A DNA stretch of 34,896 bases from Methylococcales bacterium (GTDB lineage Bacteria; Pseudomonadota; Gammaproteobacteria; Methylococcales; Methylomonadaceae): the NCBI GenBank assembly GCA_028712795.1, contig JAQTPT010000044.1:1-34896 (forward strand), read 5' to 3'. Each line of letters begins with the position of its first letter. The first letter of the stretch is position 1. Under the pieces are notes generated by a model. The model was not told the origin of the DNA and did not search any database. It saw nothing but the letters and a program-made list of their open reading frames with translations. Shown one piece after another: positions 24,583-32,596 of the stretch. The position numbers were made by a program, and so were the translations under genes.

Positions 24583-25488
24583 CTAGAGTATCGCGACTAT
24601 CTTCTCGCTTAAACCGCCTAGCATATTTAAAGTGTATTGTTTGCCAACCATTCCACAAACCTTTGAATTAAGAGATTTTATCTTGATTCTAGCCAAAAGC
24701 TCAGGGCGTATTGAGGTTGCTTCCAACAGCCAACTTCCAAAACCTCCATCCATCAAATGATCCTCAACCGTGATGATTTTTTCAAAGTTTTCAACCTGCT
24801 GTGCTTGTGCCTCTTTCAACTTCATGCTCCATAATGGCATTGAGTTGAGAGAACAGGACTTTAGATCGGGTCTCTGGGTCAACAGTTGATTTACAAGCTC
24901 CAAGGTGGCGCCCGTTGTTAAATAACTAACCCCACCCTTCTCACCTTCACGAATAGCCAGCCATTTACCCGGTGACACCTCTGGTATTTCGGCATGAATA
25001 CATGGCTCTCCGGCCTTCCCTAAGCGTAGATAGCTAGGTTGTGGATTGTTGATTAGATAGCGCATACATGCTCTGGCTTCCATCGGATCGCCTGGGGCTG
25101 CAATCAGCATATTCGGCATCGAACGGATCAATGCGTAATCTTGTACCGCATGGTGTGAATAACCAAGATTTCCATAGGCCAGCCCACCACCGACGGCCAC
25201 TACCGTCACAGGAAGGTTGTGGTAATCCACGTCATTTCGAATTTGCTCGGCGCATCTGAATGTGGGAAAGTTCGCTATGGAATAGGCAAAAACATGAAAA
25301 CCTTCCGAGGCCAGACCAGCAGACAACCCCATCATATTCTGCTCTGCCACTCCCGCATTGAAAAAACGCTTCGGGAAGCGAGTCGCAAATGGCTCTACGA
25401 CGCTGAAACCCAAATCACCAACGACTAACGCGATATTGTCGTTAATTTCTGCGGCAGCGACTAACTCGTTAATGAAAGCATTACGCAT
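24583..25488 (-). CDS. Transketolase-like protein, C-terminal subunit
   Basis: This 301-residue protein is the pyrimidine-binding plus C-terminal half of a split transketolase. It has GDLGFSVVEPFATRFPKRFF, then NAGVAEQNMMGLSAGLASEG (containing the glutamate that activates thiamine diphosphate), GGGLAYGNLGYSHHAVQDYA and the C-terminal ITVEDHLMDGGFGSWLLE. Together with the neighbouring N-terminal subunit it should make one ThDP enzyme that moves a two-carbon ketol unit. It starts at ATG 25488, overlapping the N-terminal subunit gene by 8 bases. Its place in an rfbFGH cluster rather than a central-metabolism operon suggests a sugar nucleotide acceptor, an inference discussed in the findings. Confidence 0.9.
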   Translation of the reverse strand: MRNAFINELVAAAEINDNIALVVGDLGFSVVEPFATRFPKRFFNAGVAEQNMMGLSAGLASEGFHVFAYSIANFPTFRCAEQIRNDVDYHNLPVTVVAVGGGLAYGNLGYSHHAVQDYALIRSMPNMLIAAPGDPMEARACMRYLINNPQPSYLRLGKAGEPCIHAEIPEVSPGKWLAIREGEKGGVSYLTTGATLELVNQLLTQRPDLKSCSLNSMPLWSMKLKEAQAQQVENFEKIITVEDHLMDGGFGSWLLEATSIRPELLARIKIKSLNSKVCGMVGKQYTLNMLGGLSEKIVAIL

Positions 25489-26290
25489 AAGTCATCTCCA
25501 GTTCAGCTAGCGCCTTAGTCAGTTGTTCGTCATTTGGGTTTTTGTAGTGCCATTCAACGCGATTTTCCATAAAACTGACACCTTTACCTTTGATGGTGTG
25601 GGCGACAATGACTGTAGGTTTTTCATCGGCAATACTGGATAGCAGTGCTTCGGCAATTAATCGATGATCATGCCCATCGATTTCATGCACCGCGCAACCA
25701 AATGCCTTTAATTTATCGACGAGCGGCTCCAGACCCAGTGTATTCGCTACGGAGTCAAGACTCTGGAGTTTGTTGTAATCAATGATGGCTGTGAGGTTTG
25801 TAAGCTTGTGATGTGCCGCAAACATCAACGCTTCCCAGTTCGTACCTTCATCCATCTCGCCATCGCTCAATAAAACAAAGGTTCGCCAAGTCTCACCACG
25901 CGCCTTTGCCGCCAGAGCTTTACCCACCCCAAAAGGCAACCCGTGGCCGAGTGAGCCAGTGGAAAACTCTACGCCATTCACCTTATGGCTAATGTGGTTC
26001 ATTAGCCATGAAAAATCATCACCATAAGTTTCCAGTTGCTCTTTTGGAATGAACCCGACCTCGGCAAGCGTGGAGTAAACAGCGACACATGCATGGCCCT
26101 TGCTCAAAATAAAGCGGTCACGCAACTTGTAATCCTGGTCAGCAGGGTTAAAGTTCATGACTTCCCCATATAGCACAGCGAGAATATCCGTAATGGAGAG
26201 CGCGCTGCCAATATGAGATGCCTTTGCCCGATGCACCATTTTTAAAGCATTCTGCCGAATTCTGTTAGCGAGTATTTGAGTTGTTGACAT
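25481..26290 (-). CDS. Transketolase-like protein, N-terminal subunit
   Basis: This 269-residue ThDP-diphosphate-binding half of a split transketolase contains RFILSKGHACVAVYS and TGSLGHGLPFGVGKALA. It also has the ThDP motif SDGEMDEGTNWEALMFA...NLTAIIDYN, in which the G-D-G...N pattern holds the metal and diphosphate. The C-terminus ends HTIKGKGVSFMEN and HYKNPND. Both halves are complete for this split form (about 270 + 300 residues). The start ATG 26288-26290 overlaps the stop of the rfbH chimera by one base (TGATG), so the genes are translationally coupled and belong to one biosynthetic operon. Confidence 0.91.
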   Translation of the reverse strand: MSTTQILANRIRQNALKMVHRAKASHIGSALSITDILAVLYGEVMNFNPADQDYKLRDRFILSKGHACVAVYSTLAEVGFIPKEQLETYGDDFSWLMNHISHKVNGVEFSTGSLGHGLPFGVGKALAAKARGETWRTFVLLSDGEMDEGTNWEALMFAAHHKLTNLTAIIDYNKLQSLDSVANTLGLEPLVDKLKAFGCAVHEIDGHDHRLIAEALLSSIADEKPTVIVAHTIKGKGVSFMENRVEWHYKNPNDEQLTKALAELEMTYA

Positions 26291-27906
26291 CAGGCATTGA
26301 CACCCAGATTAGCTTCAATCTTGCTGACCGCGAACTCCAGCATCTCATTAGTCAGCGCCGCCTGCGCGCCAATCCAGAAGGTGTTGTTCATTACATTGTC
26401 GGTATTAGTCAGGTCGCCACTGATACGGAAGTTGGCCCCAATCATGTAAGGCTGGCGCGTCAGGTTGCCGGCAAACAGCAGGCGCGATCCGATTTTGTTC
26501 TGATCCAGGTAAGTCAACAGATCCAGTCGTGTAACAGGGCTATTTTCTTTCACCGTAATCGGAAAGCCGAACCACGAAGGGTCTGAGTGTTCGGTCGCTT
26601 CGGGTAACTCTAAAAAGGCTTCGCAGCTCTTTAGGCGGTTTTTGAGATAGGCAAAGTTGTCCTTGCGGGCCTGAATAAATTGAGGCGCCTTATCTAATTG
26701 TGCAACACCACAGGCCGCCTGCATGTCAGTTATTTTTAGGTTGAAGCCCAAGTGGCTGTATGTGTACTTGTGGTCGTAGCCTTTAGGAAGCTCGCCAAGC
26801 TTAAAGCAAAAACGTTTGCCGCAGGTGTTGTCTTTTCCGGGCGCGCAGAAACAATCGCGCCCCCAGTCACGGAAGCTTTCGGCGATGGTTTTAAGTTTTT
26901 TGCTGTTGGTAAAAACGGCGCCGCCTTCTCCCATGGTAATGTGATGCGCCGGGTAGAAACTCAGGGTGCCGATATCGCCAAAAGTGCCGACCATCTGACC
27001 ACGATAGGTGGTGCCCAAGGCATCACAGCAGTCTTCTACCAGCCACAGATTGTGTTGTTTGCACAGGGTCGTGACCACATCAAGGTTAAAGGGATTGCCC
27101 AGCGAGTGGGCCAGCATGATGGCTTTGGTCTTGGGGCCAATGGCTGCTTCAATTTTGGTAGCATCAATGTTATGGGTTTTAGGATCCACATCCACAAAAA
27201 CAGGCACTGCGCCAAACTGAAGGATTGGGTTGACGGTGGTTGGAAAACCGGCGGCCACACCGATAACTTCATCACCCGGTTTTATGGCACGATCGCCCAG
27301 CTTGGGAGACGTTAATGTGCTGAATGCGACGAGGTTGGCTGAAGAGCCTGAGTTAACGGTGATTAAATGCTTAACACCAATAAATGCTGCAAGCTTTTCT
27401 TCGAATTCTGCATTAAAGCGCCCCGTGGTTAACCAACCGTCAAGCGAGGCTTCAACCATGAGTTGGCGTTCTTCTGCACCGATTACCTTGCCTGAAGGAG
27501 GAATAACACTTTGGCCGGGTATGAAGCTTTTCTGAATACTTCCAAATTTATCGAACCCGTTTACTTCATTAGTAATAACTGCGCGATATATTCGAGCCAT
27601 GGTTGCATTAGTGAGCTGCGCCCACTCCTTGATAACCAATGACTCATTAAGAAGAATAGATTTTTCAAATCGAATATAACTTTGTAGAGGTAAAGATTCG
27701 GTAACAAAATCTGCAACATCAAGTGCTATGGCTTTTTCAGTGGCTTCAGGTGGTGTTGTTGTAATAAAAAGAAACTGTGCATCGCCATGGACGTCACTAT
27801 TCGTCACCGCTAACGCTGGCCGTTTTTTAGTTTCAGTTAGATCTGTAAATGGAAAGGGTATCTTGTAGATGGTACCTGCTTTGATTTTACAAATCATTCC
27901 AAGCAT
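26290..27906 (-). CDS. rfbH: PemK/MazF-like toxin domain fused to RfbH dehydrase
   Basis: This single 538-residue frame holds two unrelated proteins. Residues 1-~123 are a MazF/PemK-type toxin (GTIYKIPFPFTDLTETKKRP, with RPALAVTN). Residues ~127-538 are RfbH, the PLP- and 2Fe-2S-dependent CDP-6-deoxy-L-threo-D-glycero-4-hexulose-3-dehydrase that makes 3,6-dideoxy sugars with an RfbI-like reductase. RfbH normally has ~30 more N-terminal residues before FIPGQSVIPPSGK; here they are replaced by the toxin. The RfbH part keeps its key features: HH in YPAHHITMGEGG in place of the PLP lysine, and the cluster pattern C-x57-C-x-C-x7-C, which matches the known enzyme exactly. An alternative start at ATG 27897 is possible. 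Whether the toxin part is active, or whether RfbH is made from an internal start, is unknown. Confidence 0.9.
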   Translation of the reverse strand: MLGMICKIKAGTIYKIPFPFTDLTETKKRPALAVTNSDVHGDAQFLFITTTPPEATEKAIALDVADFVTESLPLQSYIRFEKSILLNESLVIKEWAQLTNATMARIYRAVITNEVNGFDKFGSIQKSFIPGQSVIPPSGKVIGAEERQLMVEASLDGWLTTGRFNAEFEEKLAAFIGVKHLITVNSGSSANLVAFSTLTSPKLGDRAIKPGDEVIGVAAGFPTTVNPILQFGAVPVFVDVDPKTHNIDATKIEAAIGPKTKAIMLAHSLGNPFNLDVVTTLCKQHNLWLVEDCCDALGTTYRGQMVGTFGDIGTLSFYPAHHITMGEGGAVFTNSKKLKTIAESFRDWGRDCFCAPGKDNTCGKRFCFKLGELPKGYDHKYTYSHLGFNLKITDMQAACGVAQLDKAPQFIQARKDNFAYLKNRLKSCEAFLELPEATEHSDPSWFGFPITVKENSPVTRLDLLTYLDQNKIGSRLLFAGNLTRQPYMIGANFRISGDLTNTDNVMNNTFWIGAQAALTNEMLEFAVSKIEANLGVNA

Positions 27907-28117
27907 CCTCAGCAGGTGAGCCTATTACATTTTTAACAAAACCGGTCTGCTCCTGCATACGGGCTATAGCAAGGCTTTCAGAAGGTATTGTTGCTTGGGA
28001 GGAATTACTATCCATATCTTCAATAATAATTCTTACTTTGGCACCTGCAGCCTTTTCGAGCTGGAGATGGATATACCCCTTTTCGTCAACCGTTTCTATA
28101 CGTGTTAATGCGTGCAT
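27887..28117 (-). CDS. Antitoxin of the MazF/PemK-like toxin
   Basis: This 76-residue protein starts at ATG 28117, preceded by GGAG 8 bases upstream; a frame start at 28198 would run through an upstream pseudogene. The N-terminal half (HALTRIETVDEKGYIHLQLE, then AGAKVRIIIED) resembles the strand-rich antitoxins that partner small toxins. The C-terminal half (MQEQTGFVKNVIGSPAEDAW) is the helical toxin-binding tail. Its last codons overlap the toxin start by 20 bases, as expected for an antitoxin-toxin operon. It sits inside the O-antigen cluster between rfbG and the toxin-rfbH chimera. Family naming is tentative. Confidence 0.7.
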   Translation of the reverse strand: MHALTRIETVDEKGYIHLQLEKAAGAKVRIIIEDMDSNSSQATIPSESLAIARMQEQTGFVKNVIGSPAEDAWNDL

Positions 28118-28145
28118 TTTAAAGCTCCGATTTTTTATCCGATTA

Positions 28146-28357
28146 TCAGTGTGTGATGTATTTTTGCCGAATGGCGTCTTCAGCAGAGTTGTCTTCAAAT
28201 GCGTTGCTCAAAAAGTATGCGTCAACTGAAGTATCGAGGAGTCAATGTTGTCATGCATAGGCAAAACTAACATTTCTACCTTATGACCGAATTCTTTTGG
28301 AATGTCTGCTTGAATTTTTCCACTACCATCGGCTTTTCCACTTTCCCTCAGTGCCAA
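28146..28357 (-). pseudogene. Second antitoxin-like gene, frameshifted
   Basis: From TTG 28357, with a GAAGAAGGA ribosome binding site, one frame reads LALRESGKADGSGKIQADIP, then KEFGHKVEMLVLPMHDN, and stops at 28208. From about 28226 a second frame continues VDAYFLSNAFEDNSAEDAIR and ends at 28146. Joined, they give a ~75-residue protein laid out like the neighbouring antitoxin, with a G.I...P...G..V strand half and an S-x-A-E-D-A helical tail. A one-base loss near 28220-28225 has broken it. Its toxin is absent, so this looks like the remains of an older tandem module. Confidence 0.5.
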
Positions 28358-28433
28358 TATAATTTTTCCTTCTTCTAACTTAAGTTAAACAACTTAATAA
28401 TTATTAAATACATAAGTCTATTACTGCTCAAAA

Positions 28434-29504
28434 TTACACATTTTTAATGTAGTGAGCGATTTGTTCCAGTGTTACAGCTTTCATGTCCGCTCCCTGCCGA
28501 TACTGTTTTTGCCATTCGACGATTCTACCAAGAGTATCATCCAGATGCCACTTCGGCATCCAGTTCAGGCGCGCTTTTGCCTTGGAACAATCAAGCTTAA
28601 GGTAATGCGCTTCATGCGGATGATCACCCCCTTCCAGCGCCCAGCTTGCGTCTTCACCCCAGGCCTTTGTCAATTTTTCGACAATCCATTGCACGGGTTT
28701 GGCATCTTCATCGTTCGGACCAAAGTTCCAGCCTTCCGCGTAACTTTCGCCTTCCTCATAAAGCTTTTGCGCCAGTAATAAGTAACCGGATAGCGGCTCC
28801 AGCACATGCTGCCAGGGACGGGTTGCATGCGGATTGCGGATATTGACCGGTTTACCTTGAATGATTGCACGCATGATGTCCGGGATGAGCCGGTCTTCTG
28901 CCCAATCACCACCTCCGATAACATTTCCGGCTCTGGCAGAGGCCAAAGCCACGCCATGTTCTTTATAATTCTCTGGATTAAAGTAGGAGTTACGGTAGGC
29001 AGCGGTCACCAGTTCTGCGCAGCCTTTGCTGTTGCTGTAGGGGTCGTAGCCACCCATGGGCTCGTTTTCACGATAACCCCATACCCACTCGCGATTTTCG
29101 TAGCATTTATCGGTGGTGATGTTGACTACAGACTTGACACCAAGCGTGTTACGCACCGCTTCGAGCACATTTACCGTACCCATGACGTTGGTGGAGTAGG
29201 TCTCGACCGGGTTTTGGTAGGAATAACGCACCAACGGCTGGGCTGCCATGTGGAAAACGATCTCAGGCTTGTGCTCGGCGAAGACCGCTTGCACAAGTTC
29301 CAGGTCGCGAATATCACCAATGATGCTGGTCATGCGTTTGCCAACCCCGGAAACCTCAAACAAACTTGGGATCGTAGGCGGAGCTAGTGCAAAACCTACA
29401 ACCTTTGCGTCCATCGATTGCAGCCAAAGCGACAGCCAACTGCCTTTAAAACCAGTATGTCCGGTTAGCAAAACTCGTTTGCCCTTCCAAAATATCGGAT
29501 TCAC
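28434..29504 (-). CDS. rfbG: CDP-glucose 4,6-dehydratase
   Basis: RfbG converts CDP-D-glucose to CDP-4-keto-6-deoxyglucose with an internally recycled NAD. The 356-residue protein starts VNPIFWKGKRV and has the NAD motif TGHTGFKGSW, FHMAAQPLVRYSY and TTDKCYENREW. The catalytic Tyr-x3-Lys lies in YDPYSNSKGCAE, followed by SARAGNVIGGGDWAEDRL and RPWQHVLEPLSGYLLLA, all hallmark RfbG segments. I chose GTG 29504 rather than an ATG at 29540. It overlaps the rfbF stop as GTGA, has GGAAGG 8-9 bases upstream, and fits the family N-terminus. It is the second gene of the rfbFGH set; rfbH is separated from it by the toxin-antitoxin insertion. Confidence 0.95.
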   Translation of the reverse strand: MNPIFWKGKRVLLTGHTGFKGSWLSLWLQSMDAKVVGFALAPPTIPSLFEVSGVGKRMTSIIGDIRDLELVQAVFAEHKPEIVFHMAAQPLVRYSYQNPVETYSTNVMGTVNVLEAVRNTLGVKSVVNITTDKCYENREWVWGYRENEPMGGYDPYSNSKGCAELVTAAYRNSYFNPENYKEHGVALASARAGNVIGGGDWAEDRLIPDIMRAIIQGKPVNIRNPHATRPWQHVLEPLSGYLLLAQKLYEEGESYAEGWNFGPNDEDAKPVQWIVEKLTKAWGEDASWALEGGDHPHEAHYLKLDCSKAKARLNWMPKWHLDDTLGRIVEWQKQYRQGADMKAVTLEQIAHYIKNV

Positions 29505-30274
29505 GACCAGACCTTCCACGGCGCTTTGCCGGATTGCCACAATTCTTCAAGATGTATCTTGTCACGCAAGGTATCCATCGGTTGCCAGAAACCATGGTGC
29601 TGGAACGCAGCCAAATCACCCTCTTGAGCCAAACGCTCCAAGGGTTCGCGCTCCCAGATTGTCCGGTCGTCGTTGATGTAATCAATGACAACCGGCGATA
29701 GCACAAAAAAGCCGCCGTTGATCACTGCCCCATCACCCTTGGGTTTTTCCATGAAGCTATTGATCCTATTACCCGCAAGATCCAGAGCACCAAAGCGTCC
29801 GGGTGGAACGGCCGCCGTCAAGGTGGCCTTGACGTTTTGCGCCTTGTGGAAAGCGATTAGCTCGCTGATATTAACGTCACTCACGCCATCGCCATAGGTC
29901 AGACAAAAAATCTCTTCATCCTTGAGGTAGTTTGCCGCCCGTTTCAAGCGGCCGCCAGTCATTGTCTCTTCGCCGGTATCCACCAGAGTTACTTTCCAAG
30001 GCTCGGCAAAACGCTGATGAACTTCCATCTGGTTATGCTCCATATCGAATGTAACGTCGGACATGTGCAAAAAATAATTGGCGAAATACTCTTTGATGAC
30101 ATAGCCCTTGTAGCCGCAACAGATAATAAAATCGTTGATCCCGTGGTGGGAATAAATCTTCATAATGTGCCAAAGAATGGGCTTACCACCGATTTCTACC
30201 ATAGGTTTTGGTCGCGTAGTAGTTTCTTCACTAATTCGTGTTCCCAATCCGCCAGCAAGAATAACTACCTTCAT
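29501..30274 (-). CDS. rfbF: Glucose-1-phosphate cytidylyltransferase
   Basis: RfbF makes CDP-glucose from glucose-1-phosphate and CTP, the first committed step towards CDP-3,6-dideoxyhexoses (and caryophyllose- or yersiniose-type branched sugars). The 257-residue protein shows the nucleotidyltransferase signature ILAGGLGTRISEETTTRPKP, MVEIGGKPILWHIMKIYSHH, FCLTYGDGVSDV (metal aspartate) and the C-terminal FWQPMDTLRDK with FMEKPKG before it. The length is normal. It is followed by rfbG with a four-base overlap and preceded by the large membrane protein gene 70 bases upstream. The context places it in a surface-polysaccharide cluster. Confidence 0.96.
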   Translation of the reverse strand: MKVVILAGGLGTRISEETTTRPKPMVEIGGKPILWHIMKIYSHHGINDFIICCGYKGYVIKEYFANYFLHMSDVTFDMEHNQMEVHQRFAEPWKVTLVDTGEETMTGGRLKRAANYLKDEEIFCLTYGDGVSDVNISELIAFHKAQNVKATLTAAVPPGRFGALDLAGNRINSFMEKPKGDGAVINGGFFVLSPVVIDYINDDRTIWEREPLERLAQEGDLAAFQHHGFWQPMDTLRDKIHLEELWQSGKAPWKVWS

Positions 30275-30344
30275 TTTAGCATCTCACGCTTATTTCCAAA
30301 AAATAACATCAAATCTAATGTTAGTGTACCACATTGCATTTTTG

Positions 30345-32495
30345 TTATACCTTGTTGCGCAAAGCATCTAAAAGCGAATATTGGAATCCTTTAATACCAA
30401 AAGATATTTTTCGAAGATCGCCATTTCCGGGAAGTTCTGGGGGGACATCCGTCTCGATAAACAAAGAGTTTTGACCTGGAAGCAGGATTACAGAGGTCAA
30501 ATTAAAATGAACCTCTGAGCTACTGGTGCCTAAAGAAGAATTCTGCAATATTTCATTATTTACCCCAATCCTTATGTTTCTTGGCTTTAGAGTCATTAAG
30601 CTGAACTCAATGGTTGCCGCAGTGGGATTATTGCCGTTATTCCATAGTGTGATCTCGGCGCGTTTTGAAACGGCCCATCGCTGATTTCCCTCATTACCTG
30701 ACCAACCAATACTATAAGCGGGTGGCGATTTAGGAAGAACCGGAACTGCTGAGGGATTTAATCTGATAGCGATCAATTCCCCATTATCCTCAATCACGGG
30801 CCTGTTTGAATTAACAAGTTCATTTATTAGCCGTATTCCCTTATCCTCGAATCCTTTTCGATTAATCATAACTGCACCAAATCCATAAGCTTCTAATTTA
30901 GTAGCCATGTCTGCCGGGGCCAGCTTACTTAGCTCAATTTGCCAATCGGCATCGCCGCGGCCCTTATTGGTGCCATACGAGTATCGTAAATGCTGAGTAA
31001 ACAAGTATGGCCTTAAATGCTCATAGTCACCCATCTTGTTTATGGGAGGAATCTCTGGAAAATCGGCCACAGGTAATTGAAAAACCATCGAACTTAGCGG
31101 TATTTTCGCTTCCAGTTCCGTTGCGAAACTGCGGTCGGACTGGACAAAACCAGAAGTTTGTTGAATTTGTACCGCTGGAACTTTTGGCGGTAACTGATCC
31201 CACAAACCAATAACTGTAATTCCACAGGCAAGGGGAAGTACCCATTTCCCTGAACATTTTCGAGAAAGTTGACGCACCAGAAAGAGCAATGCTATCGCCA
31301 ATATGACGATGCTAAAACGATTGGTGCCACGAAACAACATAAATCCAAATGTACCTAAAAGAAGGTTAATGCCACCAACTAAAGAATACAACAAAATCCA
31401 AAGAACTTGCCAAGCATGCACCGGGATCAGTTGCAACCTGCCTTGAAGCAGGCGGTACAAAGCAGCACCCATTAGCCATGTCAACCCGATTAACCCCACT
31501 ATTCCAAGATAAGGAGAACCCATCTCACCTTTAATCATCGTGTCTAAAAAGTAGTGGCTCTGCCCATATAGGGCCCAGGTGTGCCATCGGTGATAAGCGG
31601 GGGGAAATATCAGTTCGGGAATTTTCAGGGCATAATTTTCCAGCGAACCCAAATTGCGAATAACGGCCAGAGGATTCTCTCCATGAAGCCATGAGTAGCT
31701 TAGAGTATCACCATTCATGATCAGGAAACCTGTAATAGCCATCCCAAACAGCAACAAGGGAAAGCTGATCAGGTGATTTTGCTTTCTGGCAAGATGAAGT
31801 AAAACAGCGAAGCCGAGAAACTGCAGGAACATTCCTGTGTAGTAGGGATTAAACGTACCAGAAATTACGGCGACCATGACGGCTATTAACCATTTCCGGC
31901 TCTTGATTTGGATGGCCACAGATGAATAGGCCCACCAACTTACCATTAGCATCAGCGGCACCGGCCAATAATATGCCAGGACAATATGTTGTAAGTTGCG
32001 GGCAAATATATAATGGGAAAAGGCAAAAAGGATGGCGCCAGCAAATACAAATGCGGGACGATAATTTAATTCTCTACCCACATACCAGAAGGACAACCCC
32101 GCTAATAAATGCGCCAGCAATACCATGAGATTAGCTGCAGCAAATACTCCTACTTCCTTCCCCAGCCAACCCATGCTTGCGAAGATAAACTCTTCCGTTA
32201 ATGGATAATCATTCCAATTGGCAGAAAAAGGGGCATTAAGGTGGGCTACCCACTTATAGGCGACTGGAAAAATATCCCCGTCCATATATGCTTTCGCAAA
32301 GCCCAGATCCAGCCACGCATCCCACCCGTATGATAAAGGTGTTCGCCACGCCAAGAGGGAGGTTCGACTGTACACCCAACACCAAACCAGAAAAATCACT
32401 ATGCATAAAAAAATGCCTGACAACCATCTTTCACGTCGTCTAAACGCTGCTGTAAATGTTGAACTCCTGGAAATCATGGGTAATTGAGTTTTCAC
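30345..32495 (-). CDS. Large multi-spanning membrane protein (GT-C/YfhO-like)
   Basis: This 716-residue protein has about eleven hydrophobic segments between residues 25 and 430, beginning LSGIFLCIVIFLVWCWVY. A soluble C-terminal region of about 280 residues ends in a strand-rich, beta-sandwich-like part (TLKPRNIRIGVNNEILQNSS). The first periplasmic loop contains several acidic residues (YGWDAWLDLGFAKAYMDGD). This layout resembles GT-C polyprenyl-linked glycosyltransferases and YfhO-like proteins, but the exact family is uncertain. A GTG at 32495 with AGGGAT upstream is the likely start; an ATG at 32477 is an alternative. It heads the operon and may add or modify a sugar on the periplasmic face. 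Confidence 0.8.
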   Translation of the reverse strand: MKTQLPMISRSSTFTAAFRRRERWLSGIFLCIVIFLVWCWVYSRTSLLAWRTPLSYGWDAWLDLGFAKAYMDGDIFPVAYKWVAHLNAPFSANWNDYPLTEEFIFASMGWLGKEVGVFAAANLMVLLAHLLAGLSFWYVGRELNYRPAFVFAGAILFAFSHYIFARNLQHIVLAYYWPVPLMLMVSWWAYSSVAIQIKSRKWLIAVMVAVISGTFNPYYTGMFLQFLGFAVLLHLARKQNHLISFPLLLFGMAITGFLIMNGDTLSYSWLHGENPLAVIRNLGSLENYALKIPELIFPPAYHRWHTWALYGQSHYFLDTMIKGEMGSPYLGIVGLIGLTWLMGAALYRLLQGRLQLIPVHAWQVLWILLYSLVGGINLLLGTFGFMLFRGTNRFSIVILAIALLFLVRQLSRKCSGKWVLPLACGITVIGLWDQLPPKVPAVQIQQTSGFVQSDRSFATELEAKIPLSSMVFQLPVADFPEIPPINKMGDYEHLRPYLFTQHLRYSYGTNKGRGDADWQIELSKLAPADMATKLEAYGFGAVMINRKGFEDKGIRLINELVNSNRPVIEDNGELIAIRLNPSAVPVLPKSPPAYSIGWSGNEGNQRWAVSKRAEITLWNNGNNPTAATIEFSLMTLKPRNIRIGVNNEILQNSSLGTSSSEVHFNLTSVILLPGQNSLFIETDVPPELPGNGDLRKISFGIKGFQYSLLDALRNKV

Positions 32496-32596
32496 GTTAG
32501 ATCCCTATTTTTTAAAAACTATCGTAATTATTCAGCGTGATTAACAACCATCCCAAATTTTGATATTGATTTGACATGATACACGCGCTCATGCAG

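Noticed and set aside
26752..27315. 187-codon plus-strand frame opposite rfbH
   Set aside because: It is antisense to the conserved PLP and iron-sulfur region and matches no recognisable family.
28806..29387. 193-codon plus-strand frame opposite rfbG
   Set aside because: It is antisense to catalytic rfbG motifs; composition and context show a shadow.
29505..29540. ATG start for rfbG 12 codons upstream
   Set aside because: It lies within rfbF; the GTG at 29504 has GTGA coupling, a ribosome binding site and the family N-terminus.
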